Origin: Hyphomicrobiales bacterium | GTDB lineage: Bacteria; Pseudomonadota; Alphaproteobacteria; Rhizobiales; Xanthobacteraceae | Direction of reading: 5' to 3' | DNA length: 64,000 nt | Assembly: GCA_021732215.1 (NCBI GenBank) | Contig: JAKFVL010000007.1 | Location: forward strand, 1-64,000 | Shown: piece after piece, positions 27,429 to 36,275 of the stretch | How the letters are laid out: every line of letters begins with the position of its first letter | Numbering within the stretch: the first letter of the stretch is position 1 | Program-made: the position numbers and the translations under genes | The notes under the pieces: model-generated | Told to the model about the DNA's origin: nothing | The model's database searches: none | The model's input: only the letters and a program-made list of their open reading frames with translations

Positions 27429-27449
27429 TCCGGCACGACGGAAGCGACG

Positions 27450-27632
27450 ATGAAAAAGACCGCAAAAACAAAGCCCCCAAAACCTGCAAAAAAGCCGTCC
27501 CAAACAGGCGTAAAGGCGCGAGTGAAAAAACCAGTGTCAAAACCTGCATCGCAGGCCAACGACGACGACCTTTACGACCAGGGCGACATCGCCACCCCCC
27601 GCCGCGATCCGCCTTATGAGGACGGGCTCTAG
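27450..27632 (+). CDS. Small lysine-rich hypothetical protein
   Basis: A 60-residue protein. The first 35 residues are Lys/Pro/Ala-rich, like a histone tail; the end is acidic then PRRDPPYEDGL. No family is recognised. It starts 21 bases after the DUF1345 gene with a plausible ribosome site (GGAAGCGACG) and keeps an open frame in a low-complexity context. It is probably a real small gene of the same operon; nucleic-acid binding is only a guess from charge. Confidence 0.5.
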   Translation: MKKTAKTKPPKPAKKPSQTGVKARVKKPVSKPASQANDDDLYDQGDIATPRRDPPYEDGL

Positions 27633-27671
27633 AGTCTATTTTCAATTGCGCTGGATCCGGCCGCCTATCCT

Positions 27672-27719
27672 GAGCATGATCCTGCCCGAAAACCCCCTTC
27701 CCCTTTTCGCAAGCGTGCC
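27672..27719. repeat. Palindromic repeat, family D copy 2
   Basis: GAGCATGATCCTGCCCGAAA on the left and CCCCTTTTCGCAAGCGTGCC on the right. It is a diverged copy of the element at 55339-55387 and lies between two rightward genes. Confidence 0.6.
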
Positions 27720-27768
27720 TAAACCGTCAGCTTGACCTGATCCTCACGACGCGCGAAGCAGGCAGGCG

Positions 27769-29376
27769 ATGACCGCGACATTCCAGACCTTCCTGCTGCT
27801 CGTCGCAGTGCTCGCCGCCACCGCGACCCTTGCCCGCAAGTTCAATCTGGCGCCTGCAATCCTGCTGCTTGTGACCGGCATTGCGCTGGCGTTCATTCCA
27901 GGACTGCCGCCGGTCGTGCTTGCGCCCGAGATTGTGCTTTTGATGCTGTTGCCCCCGCTGATCTATTCGGCGGGCGTGTCGATGAGCTGGCGCGAATTCA
28001 AATCGAACTTGCGGCCGATCACGATGCTCGCGATCGGCTGCGTCGTGTTCACTACCTGCGCAGTCGCAACAGCAACCCATCTGTTGCTTGGCCTGCCATG
28101 GGCCGTCGGATTTTTGCTCGGCGCGATTGTCTCACCACCTGATGTGGTAGCGCCGCTTGCCATTGCGCGGCGGCTGAAAATGCCCCGGCGCATCCTCGTG
28201 ATCCTCGAAGGCGAAGGCCTCGTCAACGACGCGACCGCGCTGATCCTCTATCGCTTTGCCGTCATTGCGATCACCGCCGGCACGTTCTCGCTGACGAAGG
28301 CCACCGGCACCTTCGCCGCCATCGTGGCCAGCGAACTTGTCTGGGGCATCGCCGTCGGCTGGCTCAGTCTGCGGCTGCGGCAATGGGCGCGCGATCCGCG
28401 TATCGAGATCACGCTGTCGCTGCTGACGCCCTATCTCGCCTATTGGGTGCCCGAACATCTCGGCGGCTCTGGCGTGCTCGCCACTGTGGCTGCGGGAATT
28501 TATGTGAGCTGGAACGGTCCGCTGCGGATTTCATCGGCGACGCGGCTGCAAGGCGTGTTCTTCTGGGATCTCGTAATCTGGCTGATCGAGGGATTGCTGT
28601 TTCTGCTGATCGGCTTCCAGATGCGACTGCTGATGGAAAAGGCCAATGCGCTGCCGGCCGGCGAAGTGGTCACAGCCATCGCGCTCGTCTCCGCGATCGT
28701 GATCGTTGCGCGTTTCGCCTGGGTTTTTCCCGCAACGTATTTGCCACGATGGATGAGCAAGCGGATCGCGCAGAGCGACCCATTGCCGTCCTGGCGTTCT
28801 GTGTTCGTCGTTTCCTTTACCGGCATCCGCGGCGTGGTGTCGCTTGCGGCGGCGCTCGCGATTCCGCTGACCTTGCCGAACGGAGATGCGTTCCCGCATC
28901 GCGACCTGATCTTGTTCGTCTCCTTCGGCGTGATCTTCGTGACACTGGTCGGACTTGGCCTGACGCTTCCGTTCGTGGTGAAGCTGCTCGGGCTCAACGC
29001 CCATGGACGCAGCGAGGAGCATCAGCAACGCGAGTCCGAGATCGCCGCGCGCCGCATCATCATCGAATCCGGGCGGGCGCATCTCGACGGGATGATCGCA
29101 AGCGGCACGCTATCCGAAAGTCTCACAGGGTTTCTGGAAGCACGGCACAACACGCGCGTTCTGGCGCTGCCCGATCCGCCCAAGGAAGACGGCCTGCTCA
29201 CGCCTTCGACGCTCGGCGCGCCGCTGGTTCGGCAGATTATCGCAGCCGAGCGCAAGCGCCTGCACGAGCTATTGCGGGAAGGTCAGATCACCGACGAAAC
29301 GCGGCGGCGGATCGAGCGCGATCTCGATCTGGAAGAAGCCGTCGTCGACAATCGAGAGAAGAGCGGGCCGGTGTGA
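27769..29376 (+). CDS. Na+/H+ antiporter, CPA1 family
   Basis: A 535-residue transporter with about twelve membrane helices over residues 1-410 and a soluble tail. Key pieces are VTGIALAFIPGLP, LPPLIYSAGVSMSWREFK, the ion-site motif GAIVSPPDVVAP, EGEGLVNDATALILYRFAV, and FTGIRGVVSLAAALAIP. The tail (about 415-535) is helical and charged. It would exchange Na+ for H+ at the inner membrane. YjcE-like members use this layout. Ion preference is not provable here. Confidence 0.92.
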   Translation: MTATFQTFLLLVAVLAATATLARKFNLAPAILLLVTGIALAFIPGLPPVVLAPEIVLLMLLPPLIYSAGVSMSWREFKSNLRPITMLAIGCVVFTTCAVATATHLLLGLPWAVGFLLGAIVSPPDVVAPLAIARRLKMPRRILVILEGEGLVNDATALILYRFAVIAITAGTFSLTKATGTFAAIVASELVWGIAVGWLSLRLRQWARDPRIEITLSLLTPYLAYWVPEHLGGSGVLATVAAGIYVSWNGPLRISSATRLQGVFFWDLVIWLIEGLLFLLIGFQMRLLMEKANALPAGEVVTAIALVSAIVIVARFAWVFPATYLPRWMSKRIAQSDPLPSWRSVFVVSFTGIRGVVSLAAALAIPLTLPNGDAFPHRDLILFVSFGVIFVTLVGLGLTLPFVVKLLGLNAHGRSEEHQQRESEIAARRIIIESGRAHLDGMIASGTLSESLTGFLEARHNTRVLALPDPPKEDGLLTPSTLGAPLVRQIIAAERKRLHELLREGQITDETRRRIERDLDLEEAVVDNREKSGPV

Positions 29377-29382
29377 GAATTT

Positions 29383-29482
29383 GTCGTCGTCCCGGGCGAG
29401 CATTTTGCGAGACCCGGGACCCATACGCCGTGCCCCATCGATGGTAAACAGCGTATGGGTCCCTGCTTTCGCAGGGACGACC
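29383..29482. repeat. Palindromic repeat, family A copy 2
   Basis: GTCGTCCCGGGCGAG and GAGACCCGGGACCCATACG on the left pair with CGTATGGGTCCCTGCTTTCG and CAGGGACGACC on the right. It fills the gap between the convergent antiporter and ispG genes and may act as a two-way terminator. Confidence 0.85.
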
Positions 29483-29488
29483 AGAATT

Positions 29489-30763
29489 TTACTCCGCTGC
29501 CGTCCGTCCCGTCGCGCCATAGCGCTGATCGATGTAATCGATCACCAGGGCCTTGAAGTCGGCGGCAATGGCCGGTCCGCGCAGGGTGCGGAATTTCTTG
29601 CCATCAACGAACACTGGCGCTGCCGGCGTCTCGCCGGTGCCAGGCAATGAGATGCCGATATCGGCGTGCTTGGATTCGCCGGGGCCGTTGACGATGCAGC
29701 CCATCACCGCGACGTTCAGTCCCTCGACGCCCGGATAGCGCGTCTTCCAGCCCGGCATTTCGTCGCGGATGAAATCCTGAATGTCGCGCGCGAGTTCCTG
29801 GAACGTGGTCGACGTGGTGCGGCCGCAGCCGGGGCATGCCGCAACCAGCGGCACGAAGGTGCGAAAGCCCATGGTCTGGAGAATTTCCTGACCGACCTGC
29901 ACTTCGAGCGTGCGGTCGCCGCCCGGCTCCGGCGTCAGCGAGACGCGGATGGTGTCGCCGATGCCTTCCTGCAGCAGCACGCTCAGCGCGGCCGCAGAAG
30001 CCACGATGCCTTTCGAGCCCATGCCGGCCTCGGTCAGGCCGAGGTGAATGGCGTAATCCGAACGCGAGGCCAGATCGCGATAGACCGCGATGAGATCCTG
30101 AACCGCGGACACCTTGGCCGACAGGATGATCTTGTTGCGCGGCATGCCGATCTCTTCGGCGCGCGCAGCAGAACCCAGCGCCGACTGCACCATGGCTTCG
30201 CGCATCACGGCGCGCGCGTCGCGCGGCGCTGCGAGCAGCGCGTTCTCGTCCATCAGCCTGGAAAGCAGTTCCTGATCGAGCGAGCCCCAGTTGGCCCCGA
30301 TGCGGACCGCCTTGTTGTTCTTGATCGCGATCTCGACGATGTCGGTGAACTGCGTATCGCGCTTGTCCTTGAAACCGACGTTGCCCGGATTGATGCGATA
30401 CTTGTCGAGCGCGGCGGCACACGCCGGATGATCGGCGAGCAGCTTGTGGCCGATGTAATGGAAGTCGCCGATCAGTGGCACATCGACGCCGAGCTTCAGC
30501 AGGCCGTCGCGGATATGCGGAACGGCGGCCGCCGCTTCGTCGCGATCCACGGTGATGCGGACCATCTCCGAACCCTTACGGGCGAGCGCTGCGACCTGAT
30601 CGATGGTGCCTTGGATATCAGCGGTGTCGGTGTTGGTCATCGACTGCACGACGATCGGCGCGCCGCCGCCCACTTTCACGTTGCCGACGGTGGCCTGAAC
30701 GCTGCGGTGACGCGGCGCGGGGCCAGCAATATCGACGGCTGTGACGTTCTCGATTTTGTTCAT
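29489..30763 (-). CDS. ispG: 4-hydroxy-3-methylbut-2-enyl-diphosphate synthase
   Basis: A 424-residue IspG (GcpE). The barrel starts [16 protein letters not shown]. The iron-sulphur ligands are in [16 protein letters not shown] (two Cys) and [18 protein letters not shown] (one Cys) together with a Glu. It converts methylerythritol cyclodiphosphate to HMBPP, the penultimate MEP pathway step, and so supplies IspA elsewhere in the window. Full length, with no insert domain. It starts 13 bases after the stop of the upstream EamA gene, so probably co-transcribed. Confidence 0.96.
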   Translation of the reverse strand: MNKIENVTAVDIAGPAPRHRSVQATVGNVKVGGGAPIVVQSMTNTDTADIQGTIDQVAALARKGSEMVRITVDRDEAAAAVPHIRDGLLKLGVDVPLIGDFHYIGHKLLADHPACAAALDKYRINPGNVGFKDKRDTQFTDIVEIAIKNNKAVRIGANWGSLDQELLSRLMDENALLAAPRDARAVMREAMVQSALGSAARAEEIGMPRNKIILSAKVSAVQDLIAVYRDLASRSDYAIHLGLTEAGMGSKGIVASAAALSVLLQEGIGDTIRVSLTPEPGGDRTLEVQVGQEILQTMGFRTFVPLVAACPGCGRTTSTTFQELARDIQDFIRDEMPGWKTRYPGVEGLNVAVMGCIVNGPGESKHADIGISLPGTGETPAAPVFVDGKKFRTLRGPAIAADFKALVIDYIDQRYGATGRTAAE

Positions 30764-30776
30764 AAGCGCTCAGATA

Positions 30777-31724
30777 TCAGGTCTTTATGACGTCCTGCAA
30801 CGATTGGTTCGGTCTTGCAGGAGGCCGGTTAACGAGTATCAGCCCGGCGATGACGAGAAGTGCCGCGGCGATGAACGCCGGTGAAATCGGATCGTTGAGG
30901 ATTACGTACCCGCCGATGACGCCGAACAGCGGCGTCATGAACGTGAATGCCGATAACCTACTGGCGGAATAGGATTTTATCAGGGCGATCCAGATCAGAA
31001 AGGTGGTGCCGACCACCCAAAAGCTCTGATATGCCAAAGAGATAAGCGGAACTACGCGCGGCCAGCCGGTGACTGTCTCGCCAAAAATCCAGGCCCCCAA
31101 GGCCAAGATAGGAACTGACACAGCCAGTTGGTAGGACAGGGTTTTCTCGGCTGGGGCCTGCAACAGCCTGCTGGCCTTGACGATCAGCGTGGTCGCTGCC
31201 CAGAGCACGCCTCCGGCCATCAGCATGGCGTCGCCGAGGAGGGTTTTCGTGTCGACGGAAGGTTGTGGCAATCCCATGGCAAGCGCCAGCCCGATGAACG
31301 ACAAGGCCAGACCCGACCATTGCAGACCACTCAGGCGCTCGTTCCAGAGCAGCCGCGCGCCAAGCGCGACCACGAACGGCGCGATGTAAAGAAACACCAC
31401 CGCGCGCGTAGCGCTGGTCAGCAGCAATCCGCGATAGATCAGAATGAATTCCAGTCCGAACAGCACACCGCAAAAAATTCCAGACCACAGCGTGCCGTCG
31501 CGTTCGAACATTCTCGTGCCGCGCAAGCCCGCCGCGATCAGCACGACCACCAATCCGCCCATGGAGCGGATCGTCGCCTGAATTAGCGGCGGAATATCCG
31601 GCAACGCCACCTTCACCGATATCTGGTTGAAGCCCCAGCTCAGGCACAGCATCACCACAAGAGCGATCGCGACCGCGCCAAGCGGCCGCCCGGCGGGCAG
31701 AATCATCGTTGGTGTGGATGACAT
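30777..31724 (-). CDS. EamA/DMT family transporter
   Basis: A 315-residue transporter with ten membrane segments. Recognisable parts are LSWGFNQISVKVALPDIPPL (helix 1), FILIYRGLLLTSATRAVVFL and PFVVALGARLLWNERLSG (end of first half), FMTPLFGVIGGYVILNDPIS (second half). The substrate is unknown. A helix-turn region at the end contains NRPPARPNQSLQ. It reads into ispG with a 13-base gap. Confidence 0.83.
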   Translation of the reverse strand: MSSTPTMILPAGRPLGAVAIALVVMLCLSWGFNQISVKVALPDIPPLIQATIRSMGGLVVVLIAAGLRGTRMFERDGTLWSGIFCGVLFGLEFILIYRGLLLTSATRAVVFLYIAPFVVALGARLLWNERLSGLQWSGLALSFIGLALAMGLPQPSVDTKTLLGDAMLMAGGVLWAATTLIVKASRLLQAPAEKTLSYQLAVSVPILALGAWIFGETVTGWPRVVPLISLAYQSFWVVGTTFLIWIALIKSYSASRLSAFTFMTPLFGVIGGYVILNDPISPAFIAAALLVIAGLILVNRPPARPNQSLQDVIKT

Positions 31725-31764
31725 CGATCCTCGAATTCGACAACGATCTGAACCGATCTAGCTT

Positions 31765-31842
31765 CGTCATTGCGAGGAGCGCAGCGACGAAGCAATCCAG
31801 TTTCATCAAAGCATGGATTGCTTCGCTTCGCTCGCAATGACG
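31765..31842. repeat. Palindromic repeat, family B copy 2
   Basis: CGTCATTGCGAGGAGCGCAG and GAAGCAATCCA pair with TGGATTGCTTC and CTCGCAATGACG. It sits between the Zur-like gene and the EamA gene, both leftward. Confidence 0.85.
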
Positions 31843-31875
31843 TTTTGCTTTTGAACCAACCGCAATCATCTTGCT

Positions 31876-32367
31876 CTAGTCAACAGCCTTGCAGTGATTG
31901 CAGGTGCCGGTGATTTCGACCACCGACATCTTGGGCACGAACCCCGTGACGCGCGCGGCCTCGTTGAGGCTCTTGGCCACCGGCGCGGCGGGCACCTCGC
32001 CGACCGAGCCGCATTGATCGCAGATCAGAAACGCGACCATCGCCGTGTCGTCGTGATCGTGGGCGCAGGCGAGAAATGCGTTGCGGCTCTCGATGCGATG
32101 GACGAGGCCGTTCTCCATCAGAAAATCGAGCGCGCGATAGACCGTGATCGGCGCTGGCCGCGCCATGGTCTTCGCCAGCTCGTCGATCACCTCGTAGGCG
32201 CCGAGCGGGCGATGACTGGAGAGCAGCGCTTGCAGCACCTGACGGCGGATCGGCGTGAAGCGCTGCCCGCGCGCCTTGCACACCTGCTCCGCGTGCGCGA
32301 TCGCATCGCTTGCGCAGCGGTCATGATCGTGGCCGGGAGCGGGAAACGCGGGTTTGGCGCGGGTCAT
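31876..32367 (-). CDS. zur: Fur family transcriptional regulator, Zur-like
   Basis: A 163-residue Fur-fold repressor. The winged helix spans about residues 30-90 (RFTPIRRQVLQALLS, ITVYRALDFLMENGLVHRI). Metal sites include HDHDD (about 104-109) and two CxxC pairs, CDQCGS and CNHCKAVD. A HDHDRC motif is at the N-terminus. The two CxxC pairs and the RIESRNAFLACAH segment favour a zinc sensor (Zur) over Fur or Irr. No zinc transporter is adjacent; its targets are not in this window. Confidence 0.8.
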   Translation of the reverse strand: MTRAKPAFPAPGHDHDRCASDAIAHAEQVCKARGQRFTPIRRQVLQALLSSHRPLGAYEVIDELAKTMARPAPITVYRALDFLMENGLVHRIESRNAFLACAHDHDDTAMVAFLICDQCGSVGEVPAAPVAKSLNEAARVTGFVPKMSVVEITGTCNHCKAVD

Positions 32368-32431
32368 GGCGCTCTATTTAGAGCATCGGGGGCCGCTTTG
32401 CTACGCACCTGGGGAGCGCCGACCAAAAGCT

Positions 32432-32520
32432 CGTCATTGCCGGGCTTGACCCGGCAATCCATCTTTAGAAAGCATCATGCGAGAAAAAGATGGATCACCG
32501 GGTCAAGCCCGGTGATGACG
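32432..32520. repeat. Palindromic repeat, family C copy 1
   Basis: CGTCATTGCCGGGCTTGACC with CGGCAATCCATCTTT on the left; AAGATGGATCACCGGG and GGTGATGACG on the right. It lies between the Zur-like gene and pcaG. Confidence 0.8.
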
Positions 32521-32531
32521 ACGGAGCAAGC

Positions 32532-32614
32532 GTAGCCCGGATGGAGCGCAGCGCAATCCGGGGACAACATCGCGGCACACATTCCCGGATTTCGTTTCAC
32601 TTCATCCGGGCTAC
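32532..32614. repeat. Palindromic repeat, family G
   Basis: GTAGCCCGGATG on the left and CATCCGGGCTAC on the right, with inner GCAATCCGGG and CCCGGATTTC. It lies 11 bases from the family C repeat, so two different elements fill the 287-bp gap before pcaG. Confidence 0.8.
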
Positions 32615-32654
32615 GTGCTGCGCGCAAAAGCGCGCATCCCGGAATGACAGCCAC

Positions 32655-33245
32655 TTACAAATCAAAAAACACCGTTTCCTTGTCGCCCTGCAGATGCACG
32701 TCGAAGCGATAGGACGCGCCTTGCTTCTTGGCGATCAGCGTGTCGCGGCGATCGGCAGGGACGAGCGCCAAAACGGGGTCCATTGCGTTCGACGCCTCGC
32801 TCTCGAAGTAGATGCGGCTATAGGTCTGCTGCGTCATGCCGCGCGCATAGACCGCGAGCAGGATATGCGGCGCCTGCGGCTTGCCATCCGGATCCGCCAC
32901 CTGCCCCGGCTTCACGGTATCGAACGCAAACGCGCCGCTCTTGTCGGTGCCGGTGCGGCCGAAGCCGCGAAACGCCGCGTTCGGCAGCGTCGCTTTGGTC
33001 TGATCGGCGAACCGCCCCTGCCCGTCCGCCTGCCAGATTTCCAGCATGCTGTCGCTGATCGGCACGCCATCGCCGTCGAACACCTGACCTTCGATGCGAA
33101 TGCGCTCGCCTACAGCGTCGGGCGTGACGAGATTGTTGCCGAATGCGTCGTTCCAGCGATAGTCCGCGCCCGGCGTCAGGCCGTATTTGAAATACGGCCC
33201 GACCGTCTGCGACGGCGTAATGCCAGACGGTTTCGTATCCGTCAT
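32655..33245 (-). CDS. pcaG: Protocatechuate 3,4-dioxygenase, alpha subunit
   Basis: A 196-residue intradiol dioxygenase alpha chain. It starts with ITPSQTVGPYFKYGLTPG and has the core SMLEIWQADGQGRF and ARGMTQQTYSRIYF. It lacks the full iron ligand set, as expected for the alpha subunit, which only helps form the active site. With PcaH it opens protocatechuate to 3-carboxy-cis,cis-muconate. The ATG (33245) overlaps the pcaH stop by four bases (ATGA), so they are translated together. Confidence 0.95.
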   Translation of the reverse strand: MTDTKPSGITPSQTVGPYFKYGLTPGADYRWNDAFGNNLVTPDAVGERIRIEGQVFDGDGVPISDSMLEIWQADGQGRFADQTKATLPNAAFRGFGRTGTDKSGAFAFDTVKPGQVADPDGKPQAPHILLAVYARGMTQQTYSRIYFESEASNAMDPVLALVPADRRDTLIAKKQGASYRFDVHLQGDKETVFFDL

Positions 33246-33946
33246 CGCTTGCTTTCCATCGGCGTCGCATCGCGGCCGCGCAGCACGATGTCGAAGCGGT
33301 AGCACAGCGCCCAGTCCGGTTTGGTGTTGTCGAGATCAAAACTCGACACCATGCGCCGACGCACGCTTTCATCGGGAATCGAATTGTAGATCGGATCGAA
33401 CGCGAACAGCGGATCGTTCGGAAAATACATCTGCGTCACCAGACGCGAGACGAATGAGTGGCCGAACACCGAGAAGTGGATGTGCGCCGGCCGCCACGCA
33501 TTGTGATGATTGCCCCACGGATACGCGCCCGGCTTGATGGTGATGAAGCGGAAGTAACCCTTGTCGTCGGTCTTGGCGCGCCCCGCGCCGGTGAAATTGG
33601 GATCGAGCGGCGCGGGATGCTGATCGACCACATGGATATATCGGCCGCAGGCGTTGGCCTGCCACACCTCGACCAGCGTATTGGCGACGCCACGGCCGTC
33701 CTCATCCTTGACGTAGCCATGCACGATGATGCGCTCGCCGAGCGGCTCGCCGTCATGCTGGATGGTGAGATCGTGGTCGTTGTCGCGCACCGTCTCCTGG
33801 CCGTAGACCGGGCCGGTGAGCTCGGACATCGTATGCCGCATGATCACGAGCGGCTTCTGCGGCGAGCGCTTGACGGTGGAGCGATAGGCCGGATACGGCC
33901 GCGGCGCGTGGATGGAATTGCTTTCGCGCGGATAGACCAGGGTCAT
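33242..33946 (-). CDS. pcaH: Protocatechuate 3,4-dioxygenase, beta subunit
   Basis: A 234-residue catalytic subunit. The non-haem Fe(III) ligands can be placed at Tyr103 (ACGRYIHVV), Tyr142 (GAYPWGNHH), His155 and His157 (RPAHIHFSV). FRFITIKPGAYPWG is the family signature. It starts the pcaHG pair; pcaF lies 119 bases upstream in the same direction, separated by a repeat. Other ketoadipate genes (pcaB, pcaC, pcaD, pcaIJ) are not in this window. Confidence 0.96.
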   Translation of the reverse strand: MTLVYPRESNSIHAPRPYPAYRSTVKRSPQKPLVIMRHTMSELTGPVYGQETVRDNDHDLTIQHDGEPLGERIIVHGYVKDEDGRGVANTLVEVWQANACGRYIHVVDQHPAPLDPNFTGAGRAKTDDKGYFRFITIKPGAYPWGNHHNAWRPAHIHFSVFGHSFVSRLVTQMYFPNDPLFAFDPIYNSIPDESVRRRMVSSFDLDNTKPDWALCYRFDIVLRGRDATPMESKR

Positions 33947-33969
33947 CTTTCGCCTCCTGCTGATCCGTC

Positions 33970-34051
33970 GTCATTGCGAGGAGCGTCGCGACGAAGCAAT
34001 CCAGCATCAATGGCTCTCGCTGTGGATTGCTTCGCTGCGCTCGCAATGACG
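33970..34051. repeat. Palindromic repeat, family B copy 3
   Basis: GTCATTGCGAGGAGCGTCG and GAAGCAATCCAGC pair with GTGGATTGCTTC and CTCGCAATGAC. It separates pcaF from pcaH inside what would otherwise be one operon. Confidence 0.85.
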
Positions 34052-34065
34052 GAGAAGCAGTTTTC

Positions 34066-35274
34066 TCAATTCACCTTCTCGATGGCGGCTGCGACGCCTT
34101 GGCCCACGCCGACACACATGGTTGCCAAGGCAATCTTTCCGCCCCGCTTCTCCATACCGTGAACCGCGGTCAGCGCCAAGCGGGCGCCGCTCATGCCGAG
34201 CGGGTGGCCGAGCGCGATCGCGCCGCCATGCGGGTTGACGAAATCCGCGTCGTCCTTGACGCCGAGCTGGCGCATGCAGGCGATGCCCTGCGAGGCAAAG
34301 GCTTCGTTCAACTCGATCAGGTCGAAGTCGCTGATCTTGAGCCCGAGCCGTTCCATCAGCTTGCGCGTCGCCGGGACCGGGCCGATGCCCATGATGCGGG
34401 GCGGTACTGCCGCTGAGGCAAGCCCGAGGATGCGCGCGCGCGGGGTGAGGCCGTGCTTCTTCACAGCGGCTTCGGAGGCGAGGATCATCGCGGCTGCGCC
34501 GTCGTTGACGCCCGACGCATTGCCCGCGGTCACCGTGCCCGGATTGCGCACGATCGGCTTCAGCTTGGTGAGGCCTTCCAGCGTCGTCTCAGGCCGCGGA
34601 TGCTCGTCCGTGTCGACGATGGTCGGTCCGGCCTTGCCGCCGGGGATCGTGACGGCTGCGATTTCCTCGGCGAAGTAGCCCGACGCGATCGCCTTGCCCG
34701 CGCGCTGCTGCGAGCGGATCGCGAACGCATCCTGATCGGCGCGCGAAATCTGGAATTCTTCGGCGACGTTCTCGCCGGTTTCCGGCATCGCATCGACGCC
34801 GTACTGCTGCTTCATCAGCGGATTGATGAAGCGCCAGCCGATGGTGGTGTCGAACACATCGGCGCTGCGCGAGAATGCTTCCGCCGCCTTGCCCATCACG
34901 AACGGCGCGCGTGTCATCGACTCGACACCGCCCGCAATCGCAAGATCGATTTCACCGGCGCGGATCGCCCGGCCCGCCGCGCCGACCGCATCGAGGCCCG
35001 ACGCACAAAGCCTGTTGAGCGTTTGTCCGGGAACGGAGTCGGGCAGACCCGCGAGCAGCACGGCCATACGCGCGACATTGCGGTTGTCCTCGCCCGCCTG
35101 ATTGGCGCAGCCGAAATAGACTTCATCCACCGCCGCCCAATCCATGTTGGGATGGCGCGCCATCAGCGCCTTGATCGGCACCGCTGCGAGATCGTCGGCG
35201 CGCACCTTGGCAAGGGAACCGCCGAAGCGGCCGATCGGGGTTCGCACGGCGTCACAGATGAACACGTCACGCAT
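34066..35274 (-). CDS. pcaF: 3-oxoadipyl-CoA thiolase
   Basis: A 402-residue thiolase. The acylated Cys is in LNRLCASGLDAVG; the catalytic His and second Cys are in GGAIALGHPLGMSGARL and TMCVGVGQGVAAAI. PcaF-type features are RTPIGRFGGSLAKVRADDL at the start and GCANQAGEDNRNVARMA, and the gene lies beside pcaHG. It releases acetyl-CoA and succinyl-CoA in the last beta-ketoadipate step. It differs from phaA in this window at the acyl-binding region. ATG 35274 follows CAAGGAGCATCAAC. Confidence 0.93.
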   Translation of the reverse strand: MRDVFICDAVRTPIGRFGGSLAKVRADDLAAVPIKALMARHPNMDWAAVDEVYFGCANQAGEDNRNVARMAVLLAGLPDSVPGQTLNRLCASGLDAVGAAGRAIRAGEIDLAIAGGVESMTRAPFVMGKAAEAFSRSADVFDTTIGWRFINPLMKQQYGVDAMPETGENVAEEFQISRADQDAFAIRSQQRAGKAIASGYFAEEIAAVTIPGGKAGPTIVDTDEHPRPETTLEGLTKLKPIVRNPGTVTAGNASGVNDGAAAMILASEAAVKKHGLTPRARILGLASAAVPPRIMGIGPVPATRKLMERLGLKISDFDLIELNEAFASQGIACMRQLGVKDDADFVNPHGGAIALGHPLGMSGARLALTAVHGMEKRGGKIALATMCVGVGQGVAAAIEKVN

Positions 35275-35358
35275 TGTTGATGCTCCTTGCAGGTGTGCGT
35301 TTCCCGCCCGCTCATGATTTCCGGCGAGCGGTACTTGTTCTTGAACAGGATGAATTTC

Positions 35359-35433
35359 CAGTGCCGCCGATCTGAAGTTTCTGCAACCCCGACGCAAATC
35401 AGCACAGAAACTTCAGATCGCGAAGCGGCACTG
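35359..35433. repeat. Long hairpin element 1 of a tandem pair
   Basis: Left arm CAGTGCCGC then CGATCTGAAGTTTCTG (35359-35383); right arm CAGAAACTTCAGATCG (35405-35420), a CGAA bulge, then GCGGCACTG (35425-35433). This gives 25 base pairs and a 21-base loop. Confidence 0.8.
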
Positions 35434-35449
35434 AAATCAAAGATTTAGC

Positions 35450-35519
35450 AGTGCCCTTTGTTTCCGAAGTTCGTTGCAGCAGCCGCCGCGACGATTTACG
35501 AACTTCGGAAACGGGCACT
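35450..35519. repeat. Long hairpin element 2 of a tandem pair
   Basis: Left arm AGTGCCC, a TTT bulge, then GTTTCCGAAGTTCGT (35450-35474); right arm ACGAACTTCGGAAAC then GGGCACT (35498-35519). It has 22 base pairs. It shares AGTGCC/GGCACT and GAAGTT/AACTTC with element 1, so both look like copies of one unit. Confidence 0.8.
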
Positions 35520-35687
35520 AGCCGATTTTGTAGGGACGGCGTCGCAAGAGGTCAAATCCTGACTGCGAAACTGGCCCGCAATGCGCGCCGGACTGCCATG
35601 CGAGTGTCACGATTTGTCGCGATCGGATTGTGCAGCGCGGATTGCGCTGGACCTGCGATCTTGGTCTAATCCTGCTGCGAGATCAAA

Positions 35688-35993
35688 ATGGTAAAACACA
35701 TGCGCGCTTTCCGGCTTGCCGCCGTTCTGGCGGTTCTGACATCTCCGGCTTTCGCTCAAGGATTGCCGGCCGGAGCACTGGGCCTGCCGCTTGGCGGCTC
35801 CGACAAGACGCTCACGCCCGAGGAGCGCGAGGCGCAAGAGGCGCGGGACAAGGCCTACAAGGAATCGCTCAGGAAGATTCCGAACCAGACCGCGCCCAAC
35901 GATCCCTGGGGCAGCGCCCGCGCCGCCGAACAATCGCAGAAAACGGCGGCGCCAAAGCCGAAACCCGCACCGGCGGCCAGCACCGCCAGGTAA
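35688..35993 (+). CDS. Small secreted hypothetical protein
   Basis: A 101-residue protein. Residues 1-24 form a signal peptide (basic MVKHMRAFR, hydrophobic LAAVLAVLTS, cleavage after AFA). The mature part is charged: LTPEEREAQEARDKAYKESL, then KIPNQTAPNDPWGSAR and a Pro/Ala/Lys tail. The NDPWGSAR core recalls conserved short periplasmic proteins of Bradyrhizobiaceae, but the function is unknown. Start could be 35688 or 35700; both keep the signal peptide. Confidence 0.7.
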   Translation: MVKHMRAFRLAAVLAVLTSPAFAQGLPAGALGLPLGGSDKTLTPEEREAQEARDKAYKESLRKIPNQTAPNDPWGSARAAEQSQKTAAPKPKPAPAASTAR

Positions 35994-36033
35994 AGCAGCG
36001 GTGTTGCGGCGGACTGAGGCATCCCAACGGGAT

Positions 36034-36154
36034 CGTCGTCCCTGCGAAAGCAGGGACCCATACCCTCGGACGTTGATATTCGCCGGAACAACCGACGCTG
36101 TCGGTCTCAGTTCTGCTGAGGCGTATGGGTCCCCGCGTGCGCGGGGACGACGAC
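36034..36154. repeat. Palindromic repeat, family A copy 3
   Basis: CGTCGTCCCTGCGAAAGCAG and GGGACCCATACC on the left; GCGTATGGGTCCCCGCG and GCGGGGACGACG on the right. It lies between the small secreted protein and mutS, both rightward. Confidence 0.85.
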
Positions 36155-36275
36155 GGTATGGTTGAGTGAGACCCCTGTCCGGACAGTGGGGACAAGCGCC
36201 CTGCTGTTTTCGCACCCGCGTAGGAACGTTCGCCGATCTTTGCTAACGTCCGGGTTCACGCGTAAGTGGACGCTC

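Larger units (their letters stand above)
35275..35687. other. 413-bp divergent gap holding twin hairpins
   Basis: Between pcaF (left) and a secreted protein gene (right). Two large hairpins lie at 35359-35433 and 35450-35519. The rest (35520-35687) shows no gene or repeat and should contain the promoter of the rightward gene. Confidence 0.6.
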
